Assembly (NCBI RefSeq): GCF_014287815.1
Contig: NZ_JACOOQ010000001.1
Coordinates: forward strand, 62,001 to 126,000
DNA length: 64,000 nt
Source of the DNA: Clostridium lentum
Lineage (GTDB): Bacteria; Bacillota; Clostridia; Clostridiales; Clostridiaceae
Reading direction: 5' to 3'
The notes below the pieces were generated by a model. It saw only the letters and a list, made by a program, of their open reading frames with translations. It was not told the origin of the DNA and searched no databases. Made by a program: the position numbers and the translations under genes. Below are positions 1-7,464 of the stretch, in pieces. Within the stretch, counting starts at the first letter, position 1; each line of letters begins with the position of its first letter.

Positions 1-14
1 GTAAATATTTATTA

Positions 15-44
15 AATAAAAAGAAAGGTGAAAAACATCACCTT
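15..44 (-). terminator. Terminator after the YfhO gene
   Basis: Read on the minus strand, a 6-bp stem (AAGGTG/CACCTT, 8-nt loop) is followed by a T-rich tract, three bases after the stop codon of the YfhO-family gene. The stem is short, so efficiency is uncertain. Confidence 0.55.
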
Positions 45-46
45 CC

Positions 47-2758
47 TTAAGAAAATAATCTAAAGATAAATATGTATATAGGAATTACATAGAAAATAAA
101 AAGTATTAAAAATAAAAGCAAACAGTATAGATTATAAGAAATTGATAGTAACTTAGAATTAATCTTATATCCATTTTTAACCCAGTATAAGAAGATGAAA
201 AGGATTATTGTAAGTGTAGATAAGCTTGTGACGGTACCAAACTTAAATCCTTTAGGATAATAAGCAAGTTCAATATAGTTATACCCTTCAATTAAAGGTA
301 TTCCAATAAAACCATCAAAAACATTTTCTATAGGCTGACCATTGCCATTTATTGTACAAATCCATCCTTCATCATAGGGTATAGTAAGGAAGAGCATTTG
401 ATTATTATCGTTAGCACTTGCCTGACAAATTAAATTATTATCATAAGTAATGATATCGGAATAGCTAGCTGTTTTATCAAAAACAAATTTTTCAAATTTA
501 TCAATGTCCATACTGCCCACAGATAATTCGGTGATATCAAAATCTCTTAAGACTTCAAGTTTTATGGTTACATCTTCAGTAGAATAGCTTCCTAAATCTA
601 AAAGACCATTATTAAATGTTGAAGGAAAAGTACCATCAGCACTTTGATAAAATCTATTTGATAAATTGCAGTTAAGTAATTGATCATTAATATAAACTTT
701 AAAGCAGTTGAATATTTCGATATTTTGGCTATTATCTAAACTTTTTAGGCAGTTTAAATATAGCTGATTATTAAAGCAATTTACTGTTACTTCTAAATAA
801 GCAGGGGAAGATGAATCTATTATTTCATAGGAATAAGTACCTTCGTTATTTGTAACGTTTAAATTAGTAAGTTTGAAGGAGTTATATTCTTTAAAAAGGT
901 TCTCTTCATCATTACTTAATGCCTTATATAGGTTATTTTGAGCTTCAAAAACCGATTTTGAATTGATAATTACTTCAGTATCAGTACCTTTTGTAAGTAG
1001 TAATCCATTATTGATAAAATAATTATTTTTATATATATTAAATGAACCAATAGAATCTAAATAGCTATAGTATTTTGAAGATAATTCACTATCAACTATT
1101 ACATATTTTATATTGAATAAGCTATCGCTGAAGATAGTTCCTCCAACATCAGAAGTTCTCATCCATACAGAACTATAACCTAATTTTTTCATGATATTCA
1201 TATGATCCTTATTGGTTAATGATGAAAAATGAGATAAATCATTTTTATTAGATATATAGGAGCTGTTAAAATTAAATAAATTAAAGGTATCTTTTATTCT
1301 AAAGTAACTTTCATCATTAAAATCATATGAATATAAGGAATTTAATACATCATATTCCTCACTGATATAAGGTGTATAGCTATCTATACATATATATATT
1401 AAACCATTAAATAGAACTTGAATAAAGAAGAACGTACTTAAGGTAATATACAGTAGTTTACCTTTGGCAATAAGGAATAATATCATATAGCAAATAAAGC
1501 AAACTATAAATAAGATAAATAGTATCAAGAAAACTTCCTTATTAGAATGTAAGGTAAGAGTCCTTATAGTATCTTGAATTACCAGATAATAATTTTTATA
1601 AACATAATAAATAGCACTTACAAATATAAAGGTTATAGGAATAAGAGAAATAAATTTTAGAGAATTTTTATTTCTGCAACCATATTTATTAATGTAGTAT
1701 GCTGCCATTATTATTAAGATAAATGTTGGTATAAAGGCAAAGTTTAATGAAAAGCTTGAGTAGCATCCCATGTACCATAATTTATTTATACCATCAATTA
1801 TTACTTGGATGGTGGTAAAAGCAATGGTGCTTAAAGTTAAGATAATGAATTTTCTATTTTCCTTGTATTTAATCAGTAACATTATGATAAAAGGTAAGAT
1901 AGCACCAATTAAAAAGAAATAAGAAATTTTATCTAAAATATATGAAAATGGTGATCCATTTAAAATAGTTGTAATAGATTCAGGCACTCTATTAGATTTC
2001 AAAATTTGTATGGTAGACGGTAATGTTAAAGGCAGTACTATAAGCGATGAAAAGAATGTACTGCATAATATTTTAAATATTCTATCCTTTATAAATTCCT
2101 TAGGACAATAAAGTTTTAAATAAATAAAGGATGCAAAAATAATAAATAAAAATAACATAAAGCCCACATAAAAGTTACAGGCTGATGCTATGGTAAATAG
2201 AGTTATATAATAAGCTGGATTACCATCATCATATAATCTTCGCAATGCTAAAAGTAGTAAGGGAAAGATTATAAGAAAATCAAGATAACCAATCAGTTGA
2301 TACATAATAAATGTATAGCTACATAAACCATAGCATACTGAAAAGAAATACATCCACCATTTTGATAAATTCTTAAATGTTCTTTGAAAGAAGAACATAG
2401 AAGAAACTGTTATTAAGCATACTTTAAGGACAAGCAATATATTCATAAAGTTAGGAATAAAGTTTCTTGGTATCAAAACAGTCAGTAATGAAAAAGGACT
2501 TATTAGATAATAAGCAGATATACCTAGAAAGTTTTGCCCCATACCACTGGAGAAATCATAAAATATACTATTATCTGTACGCAATATATCAGATAATTTA
2601 TAAAATAAAGGTATTTGCTGCTCATACATATCTGCCCAGGCAATGCTACCATTACCAAAAGGAAATAGCCCCTTTAAATAATAAATTATGCCAAATACAA
2701 TAAGTATGAAAGTAGACGGTATTAAATATATAATTATGTTTTTATATTTCTTATTCAA
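47..2758 (-). CDS. YfhO family multi-spanning membrane protein
   Basis: This 903-residue protein matches the YfhO family, large GT-C-fold-like membrane proteins linked in Bacillus to glycosylation of teichoic acids. An N-terminal membrane helix leads into a loop with the family signature GSIAWADMYEQ (about residues 37-47), followed by a dozen or so hydrophobic segments to about residue 460. A roughly 400-residue extracytoplasmic region follows, then two C-terminal helices. The start is TTG, fixed by an AGGAGG six bases upstream. No csbB or gtcA partner, which supply lipid-linked sugar in Bacillus, lies next to it, so the substrate is unknown. It is transcribed alone and diverges from the FUSC gene. 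The family call is fairly sure; the function is inferred. Confidence 0.85.
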   Translation of the reverse strand: MNKKYKNIIIYLIPSTFILIVFGIIYYLKGLFPFGNGSIAWADMYEQQIPLFYKLSDILRTDNSIFYDFSSGMGQNFLGISAYYLISPFSLLTVLIPRNFIPNFMNILLVLKVCLITVSSMFFFQRTFKNLSKWWMYFFSVCYGLCSYTFIMYQLIGYLDFLIIFPLLLLALRRLYDDGNPAYYITLFTIASACNFYVGFMLFLFIIFASFIYLKLYCPKEFIKDRIFKILCSTFFSSLIVLPLTLPSTIQILKSNRVPESITTILNGSPFSYILDKISYFFLIGAILPFIIMLLIKYKENRKFIILTLSTIAFTTIQVIIDGINKLWYMGCYSSFSLNFAFIPTFILIIMAAYYINKYGCRNKNSLKFISLIPITFIFVSAIYYVYKNYYLVIQDTIRTLTLHSNKEVFLILFILFIVCFICYMILFLIAKGKLLYITLSTFFFIQVLFNGLIYICIDSYTPYISEEYDVLNSLYSYDFNDESYFRIKDTFNLFNFNSSYISNKNDLSHFSSLTNKDHMNIMKKLGYSSVWMRTSDVGGTIFSDSLFNIKYVIVDSELSSKYYSYLDSIGSFNIYKNNYFINNGLLLTKGTDTEVIINSKSVFEAQNNLYKALSNDEENLFKEYNSFKLTNLNVTNNEGTYSYEIIDSSSPAYLEVTVNCFNNQLYLNCLKSLDNSQNIEIFNCFKVYINDQLLNCNLSNRFYQSADGTFPSTFNNGLLDLGSYSTEDVTIKLEVLRDFDITELSVGSMDIDKFEKFVFDKTASYSDIITYDNNLICQASANDNNQMLFLTIPYDEGWICTINGNGQPIENVFDGFIGIPLIEGYNYIELAYYPKGFKFGTVTSLSTLTIILFIFLYWVKNGYKINSKLLSISYNLYCLLLFLILFIFYVIPIYIFIFRLFS

Positions 2759-2888
2759 AAGTATCCTCCTTTTTTTTTAAAAGAAAAAAGTTTATATAAA
2801 AAAGAATATCATTAAATTAATATTATTGGAAATAAATTTTATAATATACAAAAAAGTTTAATATATTAATATTTAAAGTGGAGAATGG

Positions 2889-2930
2889 AAGATATAGTAT
2901 TATATTATACTATATCTTTTATTTTTTTAT
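2889..2930 (+). terminator. Hairpin with U-tract in the yfhO-FUSC intergenic gap
   Basis: AGATATAGTAT and ATACTATATCT form an 11-bp stem around a 6-nt loop, followed by a T-rich stretch. On the plus strand this looks like an intrinsic terminator, yet no plus-strand gene lies upstream in the window. It may end a short antisense transcript from the yfhO start region or act as a leader structure. Confidence 0.4.
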
Positions 2931-2946
2931 ATAGTATAAATAAACT

Positions 2947-2974
2947 TTTACAAAGTTTTAATATAATGTATAAT
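2947..2974 (+). promoter_or_regulatory. Sigma-A promoter of the FUSC gene
   Basis: TTTACA and TATAAT are separated by 16 bases, about 30 bp upstream of the FUSC start codon. Confidence 0.6.
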
Positions 2975-3007
2975 ATAAGTATAAAAAATTAAAAGGGGGA
3001 AGTGTTA

Positions 3008-4933
3008 ATGAAATATGAAAAAGTAGTTAATAAAGAAAATATAAAAAAACAAACCTTTATGTTTGTTTTTATAGTAGCTTTTATTATGAGCTTTAAAAGT
3101 ATTTTTGGTGACCAAAATACTTTAATAGGAGTAAGCACCATTACAGCTATGTTGATGTTTATAAATGTAGATTTAACTATGTCACCTATGGAGAATTTAA
3201 TGAAACTTATACTTTTAAATGTAATAACTGGCGTTGGAGCATATATTTCATTATTAAATCCATGGATAGGTATTCCTATAAATTTTATAATAATATTTAT
3301 AATCAGTTATAAGTTATATTTTAATTTAAAGGAATCGTTATATCTTCCATTCACGTTGCAATATGCTTTTATTTTATCAATACCTGTAACATTAAAGGAA
3401 ATGCCAATTAGATTGGCTTCATTATTAGTTGCACCTATAGCAATAATGAGTTTTCAAATGCTTTTTAATAGACAAAAAATCTTTAAAAAGGGTAATAGAA
3501 TTATTGAAAATATTTGTAGTAAAATAATAGAAAAAATAGATATTATATTAGATGAAGATAATGTTGAAAAAAATAATTCTTATATAGATAAAGATATTAG
3601 AAAGTATATAGATGAATTTAGAGCTATTGTTTATGATAATAGAAAAGAAAATTTTTATATAACAGAAGAAGCAAGAATTAAGATAAATATTTTATCAACG
3701 CTTGAAAAGATATCTATAAATTTAAATAAAGATTATAATGTTGAAGAACTTAAAGGTATATTAATGGGTTTAAGACAATGTATGAAAAGGCTTAATGTAG
3801 TACTAGGTGAAGATAATAATATAAAAGAGTTAGAAGATTATATAGATAGTGTTATTGATAATCATAAAGATATACAAGCTAGTAGAATACATGCTATACA
3901 AATTTTAAATTCTTTAGAAATATTAAAGGTTGCTCTTACAGAATTGAGAGTGTTAGGTAAAGAAAATTATAATAATATTAAATTTACAGAAACTGATTAT
4001 CCTACTCAATTGCAATCAATAAATAAGAAGAGATTTATTATGAATTCAGTAAAACTTTCTTTTGCAATAAGATCAGCTATTGGAATTTCTTTAGCAGCTT
4101 TTGTTAGTGATTACTTTAATTTATCAGAAGGAAGATGGATTATATTTACTATGGTTTCATTGGTAGTTCCTATATATGAGGCTTCCATAAAGAAGGCTAA
4201 GGATAGATTTATAGCTACCATAATAGGAGCAGTTATAATAGTGATACTGTTTAGTATTTTTAAAAGTGTTGGTATAAGAAGTATGATTCTTATTGGTGCT
4301 GGTTATGTAAATTCATATTTAAAAGAATATAAGCATAAGACCATATGTACTACAGTGTCGGCTATAGGTTCTGCAGCTTTATTAGGAAATACTACTGTTT
4401 TAACTTTAAGAAGAATAATATTTGTTGCCATTGGTGTTGTATTAGCAATAATTATAAATAGATTTATCTTACCAAGAAAAATTGAAGACTATACCAGAGA
4501 GTTAGAAGGTATGTATTTAGAGGCAGTAAAAGCAATGCTTAAGAAGGTATATTTATCACCAACAGAAAACAATATGCATGGTATGAATAATTTATTTATT
4601 ATTACATCATTAATTGAAAGTAGATTGGAGAATAATAAAGAGTTTCTTAATAAGAGAGCAATAAAGTCTATCAGTCAAAACAGGCTTTTAATATTAAATA
4701 TTCATGAATTATATATTTTATTTAGTAATGATAAATTTAAAAATATAGATTCAAAATATATAGTGGAAGATATGAAGATGATTACTTCATTTACAGATCA
4801 AAATATCAAGGAGCTATTAGACAAAATAGAAGACCATATTAAGAAATCAGACAACATCTACAATAAGATGATGCTTGAAAATATAAGAGAAGTTTATAAA
4901 GAAATATACAAAATAAACAAATACGTTTCATAA
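3008..4933 (+). CDS. FUSC / aromatic acid exporter-like membrane protein
   Basis: A 641-residue protein with the doubled layout of the FUSC/ArAE superfamily (fusaric acid resistance and aromatic acid efflux). An N-terminal block of membrane helices (about 15-155) is followed by a long charged, helical cytoplasmic region (about 160-345). A second membrane block (about 350-490) carries the family-like stretch SEGRWIIFTMVSLVVPIYE, and a helical C-terminal tail follows. I chose ATG 3008 over an in-frame GTG six bases earlier, because AAAAGGGGG lies about 7 bases before the ATG and abuts the GTG. It is a single-gene unit with its own promoter and a strong terminator. The substrate cannot be read from sequence. 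Confidence 0.8.
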   Translation: MKYEKVVNKENIKKQTFMFVFIVAFIMSFKSIFGDQNTLIGVSTITAMLMFINVDLTMSPMENLMKLILLNVITGVGAYISLLNPWIGIPINFIIIFIISYKLYFNLKESLYLPFTLQYAFILSIPVTLKEMPIRLASLLVAPIAIMSFQMLFNRQKIFKKGNRIIENICSKIIEKIDIILDEDNVEKNNSYIDKDIRKYIDEFRAIVYDNRKENFYITEEARIKINILSTLEKISINLNKDYNVEELKGILMGLRQCMKRLNVVLGEDNNIKELEDYIDSVIDNHKDIQASRIHAIQILNSLEILKVALTELRVLGKENYNNIKFTETDYPTQLQSINKKRFIMNSVKLSFAIRSAIGISLAAFVSDYFNLSEGRWIIFTMVSLVVPIYEASIKKAKDRFIATIIGAVIIVILFSIFKSVGIRSMILIGAGYVNSYLKEYKHKTICTTVSAIGSAALLGNTTVLTLRRIIFVAIGVVLAIIINRFILPRKIEDYTRELEGMYLEAVKAMLKKVYLSPTENNMHGMNNLFIITSLIESRLENNKEFLNKRAIKSISQNRLLILNIHELYILFSNDKFKNIDSKYIVEDMKMITSFTDQNIKELLDKIEDHIKKSDNIYNKMMLENIREVYKEIYKINKYVS

Positions 4934-5005
4934 TTATGAATTAATTATGAAATCATTACAGAGTTTATTTATTGTCAGTATTAAAACTATGTAACATAAA
5001 GAAAG

Positions 5006-5054
5006 CCTCCTTCATATATTATAGGGAAAAGATAATATATGAAGGGGGATTTTT
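5006..5054 (+). terminator. Terminator downstream of the FUSC gene
   Basis: A 15-bp stem with one G-T wobble (CCTCCTTCATATATT with AATATATGAAGGGGG) is followed by ATTTTT. The 3' arm also contains a purine-rich AAGGGGG that could serve as a ribosome site for the broken ORF just downstream. Confidence 0.75.
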
Positions 5055-5192
5055 AATGAAGAGATAATAGCCTCTATTTTGTATAAATTATTAGATGGAC
5101 AAGATATAGTATCTGAAATGGCTAAGATAGCAATTATTGCACCAGAGGCAGTAATAAGTGGATTATATTTATTTGAAATAGCAGCTTTATAA
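5049..5192 (+). pseudogene. Possible frame-broken small ORF (about 47 codons)
   Basis: After AAGGGGG an ATG (5056) opens a frame that stops after three codons. The next frame is open from ATT 5049 to TAA 5192 and encodes an amphipathic peptide including LYKLLDGQDIVSEM and IIAPEAVISGLYLFEIAAL. A one-base deletion just after the ATG would explain this. It could equally be a chance open frame or use a rare start. I do not recognise the peptide. Confidence 0.25.
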
Positions 5193-5207
5193 ATAAGAAA
5201 AAAGTAG

Positions 5208-5240
5208 AGGAATCCAAAACAATAATTTTGGATTCCTTTT
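5208..5240. terminator. Bidirectional terminator
   Basis: AGGAATCCAAAA and TTTTGGATTCCT form a 12-bp stem flanked by an A-rich left side and a T-run on the right. It lies two bases beyond the stop of the minus-strand DUF948-like gene, and can also stop plus-strand reading. Confidence 0.75.
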
Positions 5241-5241
5241 A

Positions 5242-5577
5242 CTATTTTATGAATATAGATGCAATTATATTTATAATGTCCTTTATAGTTTCATAGTTTG
5301 AAAGAAAGTTATCCTTAGCAACAATAGCCTCAGCAGTTGCTTCTGTAGCTACATCTGTAATTCCCTTTACATTATCAGTTATATCAATTGCATTTTTAGA
5401 AATAGTAGGAAGATTACTACAAGCCTTAGTTATATTATTTTTATTGCTATCAATTAATGAGTTTATATTATTAACAAGCTTTAAAACTTTTAATATAAGT
5501 ATAATAAATAATATAAGTGCAGCTATTCCTAATGAACCTAAGATGACATTTAATAATAGCGATAAGCTTATGTACAT
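5242..5577 (-). CDS. DUF948-like single-pass envelope protein
   Basis: This 111-residue protein has one N-terminal membrane helix (about residues 5-33) and then a long helical, Asn/Thr/Asp-rich tail with predicted coiled-coil character (about 34-100). That layout is typical of the DUF948 general-stress proteins that travel with YtxH. It lies 12 bases after the ytxH-like gene and is probably co-transcribed from the promoter at 6021-6049. A GGAG-type ribosome site precedes the start. The role is unknown; an envelope-stress or structural role is inferred only from the pairing with YtxH. Confidence 0.65.
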   Translation of the reverse strand: MYISLSLLLNVILGSLGIAALILFIILILKVLKLVNNINSLIDSNKNNITKACSNLPTISKNAIDITDNVKGITDVATEATAEAIVAKDNFLSNYETIKDIINIIASIFIK

Positions 5578-5589
5578 ATTAATCTCCTA

Positions 5590-5991
5590 TTAAACTTCTT
5601 CAGTTAATTCTTCTTCTGTTATTTCTTCATCAACTTCTGTATCAGCTAAAGCTAATTCTTCAACTACATCACAAGCTTCTTGCTTTTGACCTTTTTTAGA
5701 AGCTAAGTATTCAGAAATTTTTTCTTTAGCAGTAGAAACATCTTTTTTACCTTCACTAACTTTTTTGCTTATAGCAGCTTTAGTTGCTTTAGTTTTTTCA
5801 ACTAACTTATCTTTAGTTTCAGAAGATTTATTAGCAATATTTTCTCTAGTTTCTTTTCCAGACTTAGGTGCAAATAACACTCCTGCAGTAGCACCAGCAG
5901 TAACTCCTAGAGCAGCAGTTAAAGCAGCTGTTTTTACCATTTTAGCTTTTTGTTTTTTCTTCTTTTTATTTATTAAATCATAGATACTCAT
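5590..5991 (-). CDS. YtxH domain-containing protein
   Basis: A 133-residue protein with a YtxH signature. A basic start (KKKKKQK, about 9-15) leads to a hydrophobic Ala/Gly helix with GVLFAPKSGKETRENI (about 38-53). A Lys/Glu-rich coiled-coil region follows, then a very acidic tail (EEITEEELTEEV). Family members are small, stress-inducible envelope proteins of unknown biochemistry. GGAGGG precedes the ATG, and a consensus promoter sits 30-58 bp upstream. It is the first gene of a two-gene unit with the DUF948-like protein. Confidence 0.8.
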   Translation of the reverse strand: MSIYDLINKKKKKQKAKMVKTAALTAALGVTAGATAGVLFAPKSGKETRENIANKSSETKDKLVEKTKATKAAISKKVSEGKKDVSTAKEKISEYLASKKGQKQEACDVVEELALADTEVDEEITEEELTEEV

Positions 5992-6020
5992 AATTTCCCT
6001 CCAATAGTTTATTTTTATTA

Positions 6021-6049
6021 ATTATACTGGGCGGTATAAAGAATAACAA
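6021..6049 (-). promoter_or_regulatory. Promoter of the ytxH-DUF948 pair
   Basis: On the minus strand TTGTTA and TATAAT are separated by exactly 17 bases, ending 29 bp before the YtxH start codon. Confidence 0.6.
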
Positions 6050-6229
6050 GTTAAAAAAAGTAATTTTTTCATAAAAAAGTAATAAAAGGTGGTGGCGTAT
6101 AAAAATAAATTTTCTTTATAGTAAAATAATTAAAATTTTACTGATGATTAATTCTAAAAATACAATAAAAAGAAACTAAAAATACTTAAAATGTATAGAA
6201 AATTACTATGATATCTTAAAGTATATAAA

Positions 6230-6244
6230 TGAAAATAATTATCA
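6230..6244 (+). promoter_or_regulatory. Fur box before the Cys-rich/DUF454 operon
   Basis: TGAAAATAATTATCA matches the 7-1-7 Fur box TGATAATNATTATCA at all but one defined position. It sits 18 bp before the first start codon, overlapping the promoter region (an AT-rich TATATAAAT lies just upstream), which suits repression by iron-loaded Fur. Confidence 0.6.
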
Positions 6245-6262
6245 TTTAAAAGGGAGAAAATT

Positions 6263-6559
6263 ATGACAAGAATAGAAAGAGAAAAACAAACCATAAAGCT
6301 TATGGTAGAAATATATTGTAAAAAGAAACATGGCACTAAAGGTGAACTTTGTGCGGAATGTCAGGAGTTCTTAGAATATGCTCATAAGAGATTAAGTTTT
6401 TGTAAATTTGGAGAAGAAAAATCAACCTGTTCAAGATGTCCAATTCACTGTTACAAGAAGGATATGAAAGAAAAAGCAAAAGAGGTAATGAAATTTTCAG
6501 GACCAAGAATGTTATTATACAAACCTTCAGAAGTAGTAAGACATGCATTAAATAAATAA
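6263..6559 (+). CDS. Nitrous oxide-stimulated promoter family Cys-rich protein
   Basis: A 98-residue soluble protein resembling the family named for the nitrous oxide-stimulated promoter (PF11756 type). It has seven cysteines (19, 30, 33, 47, 56, 59, 63) arranged as CAEC, a lone Cys, then CSRCPIHC, which suggests a bound metal or iron-sulfur centre. A conserved-looking GPRMLLYKP follows near the C-terminus. GGGAG precedes the ATG. It is first in a three-gene operon with a Fur box 18 bp upstream, so an iron-linked role is a fair inference. The biochemical function of the family is not known. Confidence 0.75.
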   Translation: MTRIEREKQTIKLMVEIYCKKKHGTKGELCAECQEFLEYAHKRLSFCKFGEEKSTCSRCPIHCYKKDMKEKAKEVMKFSGPRMLLYKPSEVVRHALNK

Positions 6560-6572
6560 GGAGATTTGAGAT

Positions 6573-6992
6573 ATGAGTAAGGTTAAAAAAGGTATTTATA
6601 TATGCATTGGTTTGGTAGCGTTTGCTTTAGGTGCAATAGGTGTAATTTTACCAATTCTACCAACAACGCCATTTCTATTATTAGCATCATTTTGTTTTGC
6701 TAAGGGATCAGAAAGATTTAATACTTGGTTTATAAACACTAAAGTATATAAAAAGCACTTAGAATCATTTGTTAAGGAAAGAGCAATGACATTAAAGCAA
6801 AAGGTGATTTTATTAACATTTGCAGATACCATGATAGCAATTCCACTAATAACTGTAGATGTATTGCCTATGAGAATAACCTTAATAGCATTAATATTAT
6901 TTAAGCTATACTATTTTATATTTAAAATCAAAACTATCACACCAGAGGAGAAGGCTTCTAGAGATGCTGCAAGAGCAACAGCTACTAGTTAA
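6573..6992 (+). CDS. YbaN/DUF454 family inner membrane protein
   Basis: A 139-residue membrane protein with the DUF454 signature in its first helices: G-x-G-x-I-L-P-x-L-P-T-T-P-F-L-L-L-A (about 23-39), then CFAKGSERF and a short W-containing segment. Two more helices lie at about 76-115. It starts 13 bases after the Cys-rich gene, with AAGGAGA upstream. In several genomes DUF454 proteins lie near haem or iron uptake genes, which fits the Fur box here, although the molecular role is undefined. Confidence 0.8.
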   Translation: MSKVKKGIYICIGLVAFALGAIGVILPILPTTPFLLLASFCFAKGSERFNTWFINTKVYKKHLESFVKERAMTLKQKVILLTFADTMIAIPLITVDVLPMRITLIALILFKLYYFIFKIKTITPEEKASRDAARATATS

Positions 6993-7016
6993 ATATAGCT
7001 AAGGAGGAAATAAAAA

Positions 7017-7337
7017 ATGGAAAGAATATCATCATCATTATTTTACTTATCATTATTAGTTTATTATATACCAAAATTATTTAAGGTTAAGAAAAAAGTT
7101 TATGTTAAAGCTCATATGTTTTTAGGTGCAATATCAGTTCTTGCAATGATAGCAGCAGTAGTCTTAAAATTTGGACAGGCTGATTTTATTAAGTACATTG
7201 GATTTGCCAGCATAATGATAGCAATAGGTATAACAGGAACTATTATGAAGAAAAATTATAAACTGTACAGAGTACTTCATATAGTATTTACTATTTCATT
7301 TTTTGTATATCTTCCTTTAGCAATTAAATTCATGTAA
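7017..7337 (+). CDS. Four-helix membrane protein with two facing histidines
   Basis: This 106-residue protein has four membrane helices (about 5-22, 33-50, 58-77, 85-103). The basic loops KLFKVKKKVYVK and MKKNYKLYR both fall between helices, which puts them inside and the termini outside. His33 and His88 then lie at the same cytoplasmic-side depth of helices 2 and 4, an arrangement that could hold a haem b; this is only inference. I do not recognise a named family. It is the third gene of the Fur-box operon, 24 bases after the DUF454 gene, with AAGGAGG before the ATG, and is followed by a terminator. Confidence 0.65.
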   Translation: MERISSSLFYLSLLVYYIPKLFKVKKKVYVKAHMFLGAISVLAMIAAVVLKFGQADFIKYIGFASIMIAIGITGTIMKKNYKLYRVLHIVFTISFFVYLPLAIKFM

Positions 7338-7368
7338 TAAATTAATTTAAAAAAGAAATAGATATTAT

Positions 7369-7405
7369 AAAAAGACTGCAAGTTATGAAATTTGCAGTCT
7401 TTTTA
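7369..7405 (+). terminator. Terminator of the Fur-box operon
   Basis: AAAAAGACTGCAA and TTTGCAGTCTTTTT form a stem of about 13 bp ending in a T-run. Confidence 0.85.
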
Positions 7406-7464
7406 TAATATTTGAAAAAATACAAATACTAAAGTCATGAAAAATTAAGGAAGGAGATTTTTTT

